Origin: Teratosphaeria epicoccoides
Lineage: Eukaryota; Ascomycota; Dothideomycetes; Mycosphaerellales; Teratosphaeriaceae
NCBI GenBank assembly: GCA_021401465.1
Contig: JADDMT010000004.1
Location: forward strand, 372,001-436,000
Reading direction: 5' to 3'
DNA length: 64,000 nucleotides
A program made the translations under genes and the position numbers. Below, in pieces: positions 30,531 through 41,526 of the stretch. Below the pieces are notes generated by a model that saw only the letters and a list, made by a program, of their open reading frames with translations, did no database searches and was not told the DNA's origin. Position 1 is the first letter of the stretch, and the number at the start of each line of letters is the position of its first letter.

Positions 30531-33500
30531 TCATGTAATTGGCTCGTCGGCGGTAGTCTGGGCAGGGTTCCATTTCATCGCGTTCATAGGTGGTCCACCC
30601 ACCAGCTCAAGCCAGTTGTGTGAATTCCTCGTCGAGGCCTCTGACTTTCCGATGCGTCTTGCTTGAGTTCCAGGTAGACTGTACCTGAAGCTCAGACATG
30701 TCTTCTCCCCACCAGCCATCTGCCGCTGCAAGAATTTGCGATATTGGCGTTGCTTCGCTCCTGCGCGCGGGATGCGCAAGCACCTGAGAGCTGCCTGTCT
30801 CCGCCTCCTCGACCGCTGGTCAATAATGGTTTGAGGCGTTGGGTTGGTATACGCTCTTTTCTCAGCCGCGTTGCGTTCTGCCGGATGATTCCTGTCCCCT
30901 TCAAAGACGGAGGCCTCGAGCTTGGCTCTCGATGGCCGTGCCTGATACCTAGCTACACGGACCAAAGCATTGACCAGTGCTTTGCCCAGCTTGTACGAAC
31001 CGACTCTCTGTTCAAGTCGGCGCGCGCGGCATTGACTAAGGAAGTACCTCATGTAAGCTTGCTGCTGCCGCGACCTCTGCCAGCGTGCGCCGCCATAGTC
31101 TCCGCGGCCGTTGCTTGAGAAAAACTTCGCGCATCTCTTGAGTATGTGGCAGAAGGCATAATCAATCCGCAAATTTTGCGCCAAGACTTGGTCAACTACC
31201 CACTTGATGCCAGTGATGTTCCTGGCGAGAGCATAGCCTTGCACATAAACTGACATGGCCTCGATTTCCAATGGCCTTCGCCGGACCGCATCTGAACGAA
31301 ATATGGCATCGAGTAGATTGAGACCGTGTTTCGGCAGGCCACCTTTGATCATCATTGAGGCAGCCGCCACACCAACGTGGTGGCTAACCGGCCAGCCGTT
31401 TTCATCGTTCAGGCGATAGTACTCGGCGGCGGTGACCCGTAGTCTGTCCACATCGACGCGATTGATCACGTCCATGGAGCGCATCTGGTTTATGAACATT
31501 GGGCCCATGGCACATGTGGCATTGAGACCCGCCCTATGCGCCTCGTTCATGAATTGCATGGCCTCAGTAGAATCACCATTGCTGCGACGTAGACTGGCTT
31601 CTACGGCCAACTCAAGTGCCAGAGGGGAGAAAGCTAGCGACTCAGTCTCACGCATCGAGGCTTGATACAAGTCAATGACCTTGTTATATTTGCCCGTCGA
31701 CAAGGCCAGCATCATATCACGCGCAGGCTTGGATACATGGTCACTACCCTCCAGTGCTTCCTGGCCAAGCTCCTGCTCTTCTAACGACTCGCTGTTGGCT
31801 TGCAAGGCGAAGTCGCCATAAGACTGTCGGAGGTCACTAAAACGCACCTCAGACTCTCTTGATGACTGCTCGTGGTCTTTCGCGGCCTCGGCGTGGTCAT
31901 TCGTTGTTACTTGAGACTGCTCAGGCAGCGACACGTTGTATTGCTCTGGTGAGCGCTCGTTGGAATCGGCAGTGTCTATGGGATCATCTGCTGGCGAGCC
32001 AATCAAATCACGTTTGCATCGAGTGTCCTTGTGATCATCTACGGCTCCATTCCCGCTCGAGAGAAAGTCAACATCAGCGGAGTTGTCACTGGTCCGTCTT
32101 TCTTCACGTGCAAACACCGGCTCTTCGTCAAGAGTCTTGCCTGGGCCAGGCAATCGCAGAAAGTCTTCTTTGAGTGACTCGACGCGTCTCAATCTGGCTT
32201 CGATATGTTCCGGTCGCACCACTTGACGCGCCAGGTGATTATTCTTACGTGCACGACGTAGATCGTGCCCAATACATTCTTTGAGGACATCGAGGTATTC
32301 CGGTCCCGTGAGAGCCGGCGCCCGCTGAACCAGAGACCGACAAAAAGTTATCATCAGCACGTGAGATGGCTGATTGTCGCGATGATAGCGTCGAAGGAGA
32401 CTCGAGACAAGATTAGAGTCCAGTCTTACCTCGACTCCCAAGGTATGAACAAATGCGAACCAACGTGTTATGAGGCCGATGGTCCGTTGGGAGACGAAGG
32501 CTTTCAACATGGCTTCTGTCGTTGCAAAGTTTGGATGAAAACCATGCTGGTCCACAAGTTCAGTCACAAATCTCCAGGTCTCAACGGCAGTGAAGGCTCG
32601 TGCGTGGAGTCCAATCACCGCATTAAAGCGCCGCGTGCCGTCAACACTATCGTCGAAGAGCTTGTCCTCCCGCGCGCGCACGAGAAGCTTGTTGAGAGTA
32701 CTCCAGGCGCCCCTTTTTGCGAAGAGCACGGCAGCAAGGCTGATTATTCCCGGTTCGTGCGGCGACGCTGCGTGCAAAGCCGACAAGGCTTTCAAAACAG
32801 ATCCGGGTTGGTCGCTAAAGATGCAGAATTCCAGTTTTGCCGCCTCGAAGATGCGCCGACTTTCGTCGTTCCCATACTTCACGAGTGAGTTGCGCACGTT
32901 TCGAAGCTCAGCATTGACCTGATTCCTGTCGTATGTCGAGTGCCACACGTGTCGGAGTCGTATGCGGAGTCCTCGCACTATTAATGGTCCACTCTCATGT
33001 TTAGGTAGCCTCATGGCTTGGACTTCCTTGTGTGTTATCGCGCCAAGCGCTGCTCTCGCCTTCAGGACAATCTTCCGGCATCTGCCGCTCAGCTGCATTA
33101 CTTCAGGCTGGAGTGCCCTCAATGGGCCTTCAAAGAGATCTCGCACCAGACCGTAAGCCTCTCTGGCGTCACAAGCACAAAGAAAGTCCTCATAGCGCTT
33201 GATCGAGCCCGTACTGGGGATGTATCTGTCTGCGCACCGTATTAATCTTGCACATATATTCAAGCGGCCTGCGGAAAGTGCATTCTCGAAGATTTCGTCC
33301 AGAAAATTCTCGAAACCAGCCACGCCCTTGATCATCGGAGCGACCGCGAGCAACAACTCACTTTGTCGGTGAACCTCGAAAACCCCAAGACCGAAACGCC
33401 TGCCATTGCCATCGTCATTGGAAGCTCGTTTCAGGCAGAGGGCTCGCAAACAGCTGAGGAGTGCTCCTTGCTGCAATGGCGGAGGAGTGCCTAATAAAGC

Positions 33501-34718
33501 TTCTGCTCGTTCATGTATAGTCGCGTCGAAGTCCCAAGTGAGCGCATTGTCTAAGATCAACAGGCTGCTGGCGAAAGACGTGTCCTTAGCCAACTTGAAA
33601 ACTTCGACATAGAAGTCGAAGACTTCGGACGGCCTTGCTCGCCGTAGGAGAGCCTTGTGCGCCAAGCACAAACTCTCCAAAACATCTTGGCTAAGCCAAT
33701 CGAAAAACTTGCGCTTAGCTATCCATTCGAGCATGAGTGTTGCTTTTCGCAACAGCCCTTTGCGTGCCGACAATGTAACCAGATCACGCCAAATCCTCCG
33801 AAGCTCCAATGCATCTAGGTGAAGTGGCGTGTCTTTAGCACAGGCCTGGAAAAGATCGATATCCCCAATAACATCGACATCCTGGATATGATCCAGCGAC
33901 TCTGCTGCCGTGCTCGCACAGAGCGTCTTGAAATGCGTTCTATGAACTGCAGCCGGTCTTTGCTTATGGATAGGCACTGGCCTAGACCTCTCGTCCACTC
34001 GCTCGGCCGTAGCATCGGCGAGAACTTGTGCGCGATGTGTGAACCCACCTCTTTGACCGCCAAGATGCGAACGCTCGGCCTGAGATATATCGCGCCGATT
34101 CAAGTGATTATCCTGTCGGACTTGTCCAGCCAAGGCCCCTGAAGAGCCTCGGTCAAATGACCACACATCTACGTTGGGAGACAGTTCCGCTTTGACGTCT
34201 CCGGGAGGGGTGTGCGACGACGCAACACGCTTTCTCGGCGCGTTCGATCTCTTGACTCGAGTTGTTCCTCCCTTTGAAAACGACTGGTGTTGCGCATACG
34301 CCTCAGCCACTACCGACGGCAGCTCCGGGCCTTTCGCACCATTGTCGAGGCCTGCGGCACGTCTGCGCTTTCTAGTACTTCTTGCTGTCTCTTGACGAGA
34401 CTTCTCTACCTCCCTGACAGATGCTGCCGTCGCCGCATTGTGTGATCGTGACCGTGAGCTTATGTCTGCCGGCGCAAGGTAGAAAACTTCCTCCGTTTCT
34501 CTCACCGCCGCAGCCGCCGCATTGTGTGCATACCGTGGACTCTGCCGAATCCTCTTGGCATTATCTGCGATGCGCTGGACCATCTGTGTCCTCCTTCTTC
34601 GCTCTTCGGCGCACAAGAAACCAACACCGACCGCTGTGCCGGAGGAGATGTAGGCGAGCTGGTACAAAATCTGGAGTGCTGCCTTGGAAGGTACAGGGCG
34701 GTGTTTCCTAGTGAGCAT
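30531..34718 (-). CDS. Large helical-repeat protein, probably PPR-like and mitochondrial
   Basis: Single exon, 1395 aa from the ATG at 34718. The N-terminus (MLTRKHRPVPSKAALQILYQ) is basic and lacks acidic residues, consistent with mitochondrial import. Residues about 50-260 are Arg/Ala-rich. From about 300 to 1250 there are many pairs of amphipathic helices of about 35 residues, such as FNAVIGLHARAFTAVETWRF, NKVIDLYQASMRETESLAF, and KHGLNLLDAIFRSDAVRRRP, typical of fungal pentatricopeptide proteins, interrupted by an acidic disordered stretch (about 850-960). The end is highly basic. PPR proteins bind organellar RNA; a role in mitochondrial RNA processing or translation is inferred only from the family. 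Confidence 0.65.
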   Translation of the reverse strand: MLTRKHRPVPSKAALQILYQLAYISSGTAVGVGFLCAEERRRRTQMVQRIADNAKRIRQSPRYAHNAAAAAVRETEEVFYLAPADISSRSRSHNAATAASVREVEKSRQETARSTRKRRRAAGLDNGAKGPELPSVVAEAYAQHQSFSKGGTTRVKRSNAPRKRVASSHTPPGDVKAELSPNVDVWSFDRGSSGALAGQVRQDNHLNRRDISQAERSHLGGQRGGFTHRAQVLADATAERVDERSRPVPIHKQRPAAVHRTHFKTLCASTAAESLDHIQDVDVIGDIDLFQACAKDTPLHLDALELRRIWRDLVTLSARKGLLRKATLMLEWIAKRKFFDWLSQDVLESLCLAHKALLRRARPSEVFDFYVEVFKLAKDTSFASSLLILDNALTWDFDATIHERAEALLGTPPPLQQGALLSCLRALCLKRASNDDGNGRRFGLGVFEVHRQSELLLAVAPMIKGVAGFENFLDEIFENALSAGRLNICARLIRCADRYIPSTGSIKRYEDFLCACDAREAYGLVRDLFEGPLRALQPEVMQLSGRCRKIVLKARAALGAITHKEVQAMRLPKHESGPLIVRGLRIRLRHVWHSTYDRNQVNAELRNVRNSLVKYGNDESRRIFEAAKLEFCIFSDQPGSVLKALSALHAASPHEPGIISLAAVLFAKRGAWSTLNKLLVRAREDKLFDDSVDGTRRFNAVIGLHARAFTAVETWRFVTELVDQHGFHPNFATTEAMLKAFVSQRTIGLITRWFAFVHTLGVEVRLDSNLVSSLLRRYHRDNQPSHVLMITFCRSLVQRAPALTGPEYLDVLKECIGHDLRRARKNNHLARQVVRPEHIEARLRRVESLKEDFLRLPGPGKTLDEEPVFAREERRTSDNSADVDFLSSGNGAVDDHKDTRCKRDLIGSPADDPIDTADSNERSPEQYNVSLPEQSQVTTNDHAEAAKDHEQSSRESEVRFSDLRQSYGDFALQANSESLEEQELGQEALEGSDHVSKPARDMMLALSTGKYNKVIDLYQASMRETESLAFSPLALELAVEASLRRSNGDSTEAMQFMNEAHRAGLNATCAMGPMFINQMRSMDVINRVDVDRLRVTAAEYYRLNDENGWPVSHHVGVAAASMMIKGGLPKHGLNLLDAIFRSDAVRRRPLEIEAMSVYVQGYALARNITGIKWVVDQVLAQNLRIDYAFCHILKRCAKFFSSNGRGDYGGARWQRSRQQQAYMRYFLSQCRARRLEQRVGSYKLGKALVNALVRVARYQARPSRAKLEASVFEGDRNHPAERNAAEKRAYTNPTPQTIIDQRSRRRRQAALRCLRIPRAGAKQRQYRKFLQRQMAGGEKTCLSFRYSLPGTQARRIGKSEASTRNSHNWLELVGGPPMNAMKWNPAQTTADEPIT

Positions 34719-35720
34719 AGCGGCGCCATCCTGTGCAGCAGCTACAGCAAGCAGTTGTGGTGGACAAACGTGATTGACATGGAATCGAGATGTCGGGTGC
34801 GTATCGTGGCGATGAAGTCTCGACGTGATAAAGCTGAAGCACCCTGTAAAACGGCAGTAGGCTCTGAGCTAGACCGATTTCACTGCGTTTGTGACGTAAA
34901 GTGAGATCGTAGATTGCCAGGTCGATTCAACTGATTCGACCTGAGCCACTGGTTAGGTTACAGATTCGGAATGAGCACGTGTGAATGTCTAACCCGCGCC
35001 AGGCCGGCTGTATAATAATAACAGCATCGATCGATGGCCACGTTCTGGACTTGCACGGCTGTTTGCCTCCGCAACGCACTCGAACGAGTGTTGACGGCGG
35101 AGTGCTATAGCGAGCACAGGGAGGCAGATACCTTGACTAGGGATCCCTGCCGACTGAATGGCGTACGGCGTCACGGCCTTCAGTCGTGCTGAGATACTTT
35201 GTGATACACGTCCGTCCTAACGTTATTATCGCCATTGCATACCCGCTACGCTGCCCACGCAGCTTGAGCACGCCGCCCAATGCTCGGGACGATCTCCGGC
35301 GGATCTGACAAGGCTCGGGCAGACGCGGCATCCAGTCCAGCACCACCTGCAGAAGCCTGACTTCGTAACAGACAACCTTCTCGCGACTTACTGAGGATCC
35401 ATATTGTTGAACGGTCAGTCTGCTTCAACGACCTTGTCCGCGAAGAGTGCGCACAAGTGAAGATCACCATACAATTGTATCGACCGATCATCTTCTCGAT
35501 TACAGCACAACGACGAATTATCATTACGTCCTGCCTGGGCAGTGTGTCCCCTCCTGCCACTGGGGCCACCAGTCACAACTGCTCATGCACACTTGGTCGT
35601 GGCTGGTACGATCTGCTGCGCGCACTATTAACGACATCATCTGCACCTCGTTGCTAAGGACACGATTCCGGGGTTAGCTATCAATGCGCTGCTCGACATG
35701 AAAAGATAGCAGGACGCAAG
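34719..35720. promoter_or_regulatory. Divergent intergenic region upstream of the PPR-like and Zn2Cys6 genes
   Basis: 1 kb between divergent starts; both promoters should lie here. No gene or repeat recognised. Confidence 0.5.
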
Positions 35721-38700
35721 ATGTCATCCATCAGCCATCCAGAGGCGCCAGACTCAGCCCAGCGCCGTATGTAATCGATGGGTCGCGTCACTTTGCGAAC
35801 AAAATTGCTAACGCTGGCACAAAAAGGGGAGAGAGCGGCCATAGCAGCTCAGGCGTGCCAGACGTGAGTAGAATCGACCAGAGTCATTCGGTATTGCGAG
35901 GCTGACATACAACGGCGGCGCATCAGTTGCCGGAGTCGGTAAGTACATCGTCCCACAGATTTACGTTGATCACCTCCGGATGCTGCCCAGCTCGCGTTTT
36001 CCAAACAGCTAGGGGACAATATCTCTGCACCTGCTCGCATAGCCTTGGACAGGCGTAAACAAGCTGCTTGCGCAGCAACCAAACGCGGAAATAAGGAAGC
36101 GCTGCTTGACGCGTTGGGAAGATGCGACAGCGTCGCGGGGACGGGCAGCATCCCCGACGGTGGGATTTTGAGACTGGATGGAGGCTAATCTCTTCTTTAT
36201 TTAGGAAATCGAAATGTGATGAGGTGAGCAATGATTCGATACCCGTTAGGTTGCAGGCGCGCCCTAATTATTCAACGACTACAGCAACGGCCAAAATGTG
36301 GGCTATGTCGACGGCTCAACGTCGAATGCGAATACCGGGAACCTCTCCCTACGAAGTAAGTAAGCTTTCGATCTAGTGTGGTCATGATCTTGTTGTTTCT
36401 ATCCAATTCATGCCTTGAGCGGACGGCCTCTGGTCGGCATGAGCCCTTGCGCACAGTGCATACCCGCGCCCGCGATATCAGCCTTGGTAGATTGCTGGAC
36501 CTTCACTCCTGAACACGTCTCCCTGCGCCAGCGACGTCGGGTTCCTCAGCACGACCCTTTGGGTCTGGGACGCTGCGACTGTTGGCGACTTGATCTTTCT
36601 GGCGCTGGCGCGATTGTCTATCACCTCCGGCGCTACTTGTCAGGAAAGTCGCAAGCGCAGCCATATTTTGTCAAGGACTCGAGACATGACATTTCCATGC
36701 GGTCAGGAGCTTGCATCGCCACATCGTAATCTACCCCAGCCTGTTGGCGTCGTCAAGAAAGTGAAGAGCGCCTGCGCATCACCTTGTAGAGACTTCGTAT
36801 GAGAACATCCAACCTGGCAGCAATCATTGTCAAACAAGCATTGCGAATTCAGTCGTGCTAGTCATCTATGGCTCGATTTAGCGCACGCGAAATGTGTGAG
36901 AGCAAACTGACAATGATGTAGAAAAGACAAGACCATGGTACATATTCTCGACGCCTTAGCGCGGCTCGAGAACAAGTTCGACAAGCTGGCATTGAAGGGA
37001 GGCAGTGCAGGTACCTCGGATGTTAACTCGCCAATGCTTGGAGTCTCGCAAGAAGTCTCGCCCTTGGGTTCCATTGCGCAATCTGCCTCAACGTACAAGG
37101 AAGCCCCGTACGACTCGCAGCACGACAAATCCAGGGTCGCTTCACGGGGTGATGAACATCTCACAGTGTCCCATAAAGTCATTCTCTGGCCTGCGATCTA
37201 TGTGCACGTCATCAATTCTGGAATCGCTGCAGCCTCCGATTTGCAGTACGTATTGCAAGAAGGCACGCCATGGTTCATCCGCCGCGAAATCGAGAAACAT
37301 CCGCAACCCTTGCCGTGGGACGTTGGGCTGCCTTGCTTCCAGATCAACAGTGAAGCTGCCGAAGCACGACAGATGACGAATGTTGCCTTCCCGACTCTCA
37401 ACGTACAGCAAATCCAAGAGTACACTGACGCTTATTTCAACACTTTTAATGTGCTGCACCCGCTACTGAACAGGGAGTATTTCATGAACGACGTGGTAGC
37501 AAGGCTACTGCGGGAGGGCTACGGTGACGGCGATCCTGGAAGCGTTCTGGCTCTCCTGGTATACGCACTTGGCCAGGTTGCCATCGAGGGCGTGTTCGAC
37601 CGGCCCGTGAGCATGGTCCATGGTCAGCCCAGCGGCTTCCGCGGCGGCACGTTAGATCGACCGCCTGGACTGGCCCTGTTCAATGAAGCTCGCCGAAGAC
37701 TAGGCTTTGTTGTCACGCAGTGCAGTCTGGAGAATGTCCAGATTATGCTGTTACAAGCGACATACTACGAAGCATGCGCGAGGCATCTGGACTTCTGGCG
37801 TGCCACTGTGGCTGCTTCGGTGGCGTGTCAAGTGCTGATACGTTGTCAGCCAACTGAATGGTCATCACCTGAAGGCGATCTCATCAAGCGCGCGTATTGG
37901 ACGTGTGTTCTGAGCGAAGATCTCTACCATGTCGATCTCGACCTCCCACAAAGCGGCATCCTCCGCCTGGAGGACGAAGTGCCCCTCCCTTATTTCCACA
38001 GCGAGAGCAGTCCGACCACTGCCGAAGAAGGCAGCCACTATCAAGAGCACTTCCTAGCCATGATTGCCCTGCGCCGCCTGATATCGCGGACGCACGCAGT
38101 AATACATGAATGTGAGCGCGCTGCATCCAATGCCGAGCCTCTTTGGCGGACGGCCGGCCGTAAAGGATCACAAGCTCACACACCTCTTCCCGCAGCTTCA
38201 CCCGGTAGAAACGAAATGTCAACGAACGATTACGGCGGTCCACCCGTGGCAGTCATAAGAGAGATGGTACGGCAACTGGACAGTTGGAGAGCTCTCCTCC
38301 CAAGACCATTGCAGTGGAGCGATGCCGATCGATTCGGCTTCCCTAGCAAGGATCCGCTCAGTCGACAACCGAGCGAGCCGCTATTCAGTGTTGATCAAGG
38401 TCCAGTCCCAATTGGGCATCGCTACAACTTGGATGTCGTGAGTGCTCAATTGAGGACGAGATTCTACTATGCGCGATTCATGATGTACCGGCCTTTCGTC
38501 TACAAGGCGCTACATTTCCCGGAACTCATGACCCCCGACGACTGCAATTGCTGCGCATTGGCGATCAAGTCGGCGTGTATGTGGCCACTTGCGATGGCGC
38601 CGCCGAAGAATAAGAAAAGATTGGTCCCGCACTTATTTGCCTGGACACAGAACTTCATGGGCATCTTGTTGATCCTCAAGATGACGACTGTCAACGACTG

Positions 38701-38872
38701 CTTGCGCTCGGTGATCGATGAGCGAGGTGTGGTGGGCAGACCCGAGATCGAGCGCACTATTGCACTGATGATGGACTGGGTCCGTGACGTGAAGCAGGTG
38801 GATGGGATCGCGGAGTGGGGCTGGAAGATTCTGGATCCGCTTTTTTCTGCATTGCTGCCACCTTTAGCGTGA
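35721..38872 (+). CDS. Zn2Cys6 transcription factor with fungal-specific TF domain
   Basis: Six exons: 35721-35766, 35827-35863, 35927-35938, 36205-36223, 36285-36355 and 36922-38872; 711 aa. Introns are 60, 63, 266, 61 and 566 nt. Splicing yields ACQTCRSRKSKCDE, then QRPKCGLCRRLNVECEY, a complete C-x2-C-x6-C-x5-C-x2-C-x6-C zinc cluster, followed by LPTKKDKTMVHILDALARLE (linker and coiled coil). Exon 3 is only 12 nt yet supplies the second Cys of the cluster. The large exon carries the fungal-specific TF domain (PF04082-like; NTFNVLHPLLNREYF, FWRATVAASVACQ, RAYWTCVLSEDLYH). It should bind CGG-containing sites in the nucleus; targets are unknown. The 266- and 566-nt introns are long for this genome, but the phases agree. 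Confidence 0.88.
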
Positions 38873-39315
38873 TGAAAGGTTTCGGAGGGCGCTGCTTAGG
38901 AGCTCCCAACGATAGATCAATTGGCCGGGACGGCGTGAAGGAGAACAAATGGTCCAGAAAGCTAGGCCGGTACGCCAGAGCGCTGAAGATGCCCACAAGG
39001 CAGCTGCTAGCGCAGCAAGACGGACTGCACGCGGAAAGGCGCCGATGAGACCGTAGACACGCTGTGGAAGATGGTGTGAGTCTTGTCGGCGGGGCCGCTC
39101 GCGTGCTCAAACCAACCCGAACAATTCGGACAGTAGTATTACGCGGGCAGACAGTGGAGACCGTCCTACCCGCCACGCCGTGCTTGCATATCGCAGACGG
39201 GAGCTAGGCCAGCTCCCAAGAGGATCCGCATCGAGGTAGAGTAAGAGGAGGACCGAAGTGGGTGCGGACGGCGGCAAAGCTACCTTATGTACACAGAGTA
39301 GCGAACACTTCCAAT
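38873..39315. other. Convergent 3' region, nothing recognised
   Basis: 443 bp between the transcription-factor stop and the stop of the minus-strand 173-aa gene. A minus frame with a hydrophobic segment exists (39176-38757) but overlaps the transcription-factor exon. Confidence 0.45.
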
Positions 39316-39837
39316 CTAAAGCCTCCGCATGCATTTTCCGATCATACTGCACCACACGCTGTCCACTCGCTGCAGGAGTCCACGCCATCGTTTCCTCAGC
39401 CGCCTCCGTTTGCCATGCTGCAGACGCACGTTTGGGCTAAGCTCTTTGCGCAGCATTGGACTACATGGATCTACTCGCGTGCTGTCTTCCATGCAAGGAG
39501 GCTCATCTGGCCGTTCGATGTGGCTCTCATCGAATTCCACCTCGCTCTCGGTCCAGGCATGTCGCCCAGTCGCCGGGTCCAGCCCAGCGACACGCAATTC
39601 TCTGTCGTAAACTGTGGCGAAGCGATTTGGATTCCTGCCTGCGGGCGTTGATCGAGCTGTTGCGCTGAGAGGCTTTGAAGGGAAAGGTGGCCAGTCGCGG
39701 ATGATCTCGTCTACCTCATCGAATTCTTGCGCATTGGAGTTGGGCGATGCTGAGGCGCCTGGGTGCCAGGAGGTGAACGCTTGGGTGTGATGACTGTCTC
39801 TTCTGTCTGGTTTGTGGTACTTGATTCTAGGGGGCAT
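39316..39837 (-). CDS. Hypothetical protein, 173 aa
   Basis: Single-exon frame with a good start context (accgccATGcc). The product is basic and polar, begins MPPRIKYHKPDRRD, has an acidic patch (EFDEVDEIIRDWPPFP) near residue 38 and a very basic stretch (KRRRLRKRWR) near 142. No signal peptide, membrane segment or known domain. The two-strand open frames here make it uncertain. It could be nuclear judging by the basic run, but I assign no function. Confidence 0.4.
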   Translation of the reverse strand: MPPRIKYHKPDRRDSHHTQAFTSWHPGASASPNSNAQEFDEVDEIIRDWPPFPSKPLSATARSTPAGRNPNRFATVYDRELRVAGLDPATGRHAWTESEVEFDESHIERPDEPPCMEDSTRVDPCSPMLRKELSPNVRLQHGKRRRLRKRWRGLLQRVDSVWCSMIGKCMRRL

Positions 39838-40618
39838 GGCGGTGTGTGGAGAGGCTGTAAGCTGGCCAGCAGTTTTCTGACGCCAGCGTCAGCTAGGCAA
39901 TGTGTTGTTGGAAGTGCCAAGGGAGGAATCCGTCGGCGCAAACCGGACTCGCGAGTGGTAGCGAGAGGGTAAGACCTGCTATAGATGGTTGACAGTCTCG
40001 CATATCGTTGAGACACGAGACAATCGTCCAAGACCTGCAGCATATGAAGTTGGTGAGACAATGCCGGAAGTGTGGACACGGCCTTTGATTTGGTTTCTTG
40101 TCAATTGTTGGGATGCCAATTGATATAACTGGTGGCAGTGACATAGACTTCCCGGGAAGGCCAAGTGATTTGACGAGTGAGGGCCATGATCCCGTGTATT
40201 CAGAAATCAGCTGTGAACTGCCAGGTCAGCCATGACGCATGGTGACAGGCGCGTCAAACAGAACAGTGACAGCCATGTCAAAGATATGACCCATTGACGG
40301 CCAAGCTGCCCAGCATCGACCGGTAACTCCTACACCAAACACTCAACCTCGTGGCTTGGTACACAAAAATCAATCCCACGACCAGCTCAAACGTCAATGA
40401 CACCGTGGTAATCTTCAGCATATTCACTTGCCCTCACGCCCCCACCTTGGATGACGAGCTCGCAGTGGGCAGAATTGATCGCCGCCACACCTTCGCGCCT
40501 GCAGCATGTCTAAGCTTAGACATGGAATGCGTGTACTCAGCATTTCCGACGGGTCTCGTATCTGTCAGTGCGACGCCCCTCTTCCTGACTACGTGACCAA
40601 AGGGTTGAAGGTCGTCGA
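39838..40618. other. Intergenic region with TGAC-rich stretch
   Basis: 781 bp between two minus-strand genes: upstream of the 173-aa gene and downstream of the 155-aa gene. Contains the TGAC cluster listed separately; no gene seen. Confidence 0.45.
40171..40298. promoter_or_regulatory. TGAC/GTCA cluster
   Basis: Nine TGAC or GTCA tetramers within about 130 bp, roughly one expected by chance, located 330-460 bp upstream of the ATG at 39837. A binding cluster for a bZIP- or GATA-neighbour-type factor is possible but unproven. Confidence 0.25.
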
Positions 40619-41237
40619 CTAGATAGCTTTTTGTGTCTTTCTAAGGTCTTCCATGATATCCACAATACCCTTACGGATCGCCGTCATTCCAACACAACCC
40701 TCCAACCTCCAACAGATAACACTGAATGCTTCCTGGCGATCAGACTTCGTCACCATTTTGGCATCAGTCTGTATCTCTTCGTCGATTCGCGCGCTGCTTA
40801 TAAGTGCGCAACTGGCACGGCTTTGTGTAATGTTGGTAGAGTTAGTTCCAGGTCTTGTGGAGGACGAAGCCCTGGAGCTTTCCGGATCCGTCTGGCTCGT
40901 CTCGGGAGAATGATCACGTTTGCCAGATCCTGTAAGCCAATCACTGAAGGTTGCGAACCTCTCGACTCTGCACGGAAGGATTGCTGTGTGATTCTAAACA
41001 CATGATGAAGAGCACCTCGGACGCACCGATGGCAGACAGCAGCAGTGATGGACTGCATTTGATATGGTAGCGTCCCCGGTAAGAGGCAGCAGCAGCTACC
41101 ACCGTCATCGAGGTGTCGTTCATCTCCACCGCCTAAACGTTACGAATCCTTCCCACGCTGCCACGCTGGGCTCATACGTGAGCCTCGGCAAGTACTTCGT
41201 TGCGGTGGGCTACTGGGCCTGGAAGTCGTGATGCCAT
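40619..41237 (-). CDS. Hypothetical protein, 155 aa, three-exon model
   Basis: Proposed exons are 41237-41178, 41132-41100 and 40993-40619, with introns of 45 nt (GTATGA, branch cgtaac, acceptor gtttag) and 106 nt (GTAGCT, acceptor gtttag); all junctions in phase 0. The last exon is open for 125 codons with almost no Met, so it does not show as an ATG-initiated frame. Its C-terminal 55 residues look like real protein: a helical run ARIDEEIQTDAKMVTKSDR, then CWRLEGCVGMTAIRKG and a final amphipathic helix. The middle is Ser/Thr-rich. The N-terminal exon gives MASRLPGPVAHRNEVLAEAH. I recognise no family. The last exon is better supported than the first two. The plus strand is also open in this register, which is the main reason for caution. 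Confidence 0.38.
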
Positions 41238-41526
41238 TGTTTCGAAGGTATATACTCCAGGCGACGACAGTGTATGTATTTTCATGAATTGCCCAGCCGA
41301 TCAGCGAACTGACCAATCGAGGCAAAACAAGTTACAGTTGGCCTAATGTCCCATCACCTCGCAGGCATGCTGGACACTGAGTTGAGTGTAGCAAAGCACC
41401 ACATCATCTGTGCTATTTGCCCGGACGATGTCGTCGCTTGCCGTAGTATCTAAGAATTACGAGTCTGCTTGCACCATCTTCCCTATCCAAATGTTGACAG
41501 ACCCTCGACTTCTCCACCACCGAGCT

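Noticed and set aside
40631..41005. Plus-strand frame opposite the proposed 155-aa gene
   Set aside because: Same register as the minus-strand exon; the minus translation looks far more protein-like, so the plus frame is treated as its shadow.
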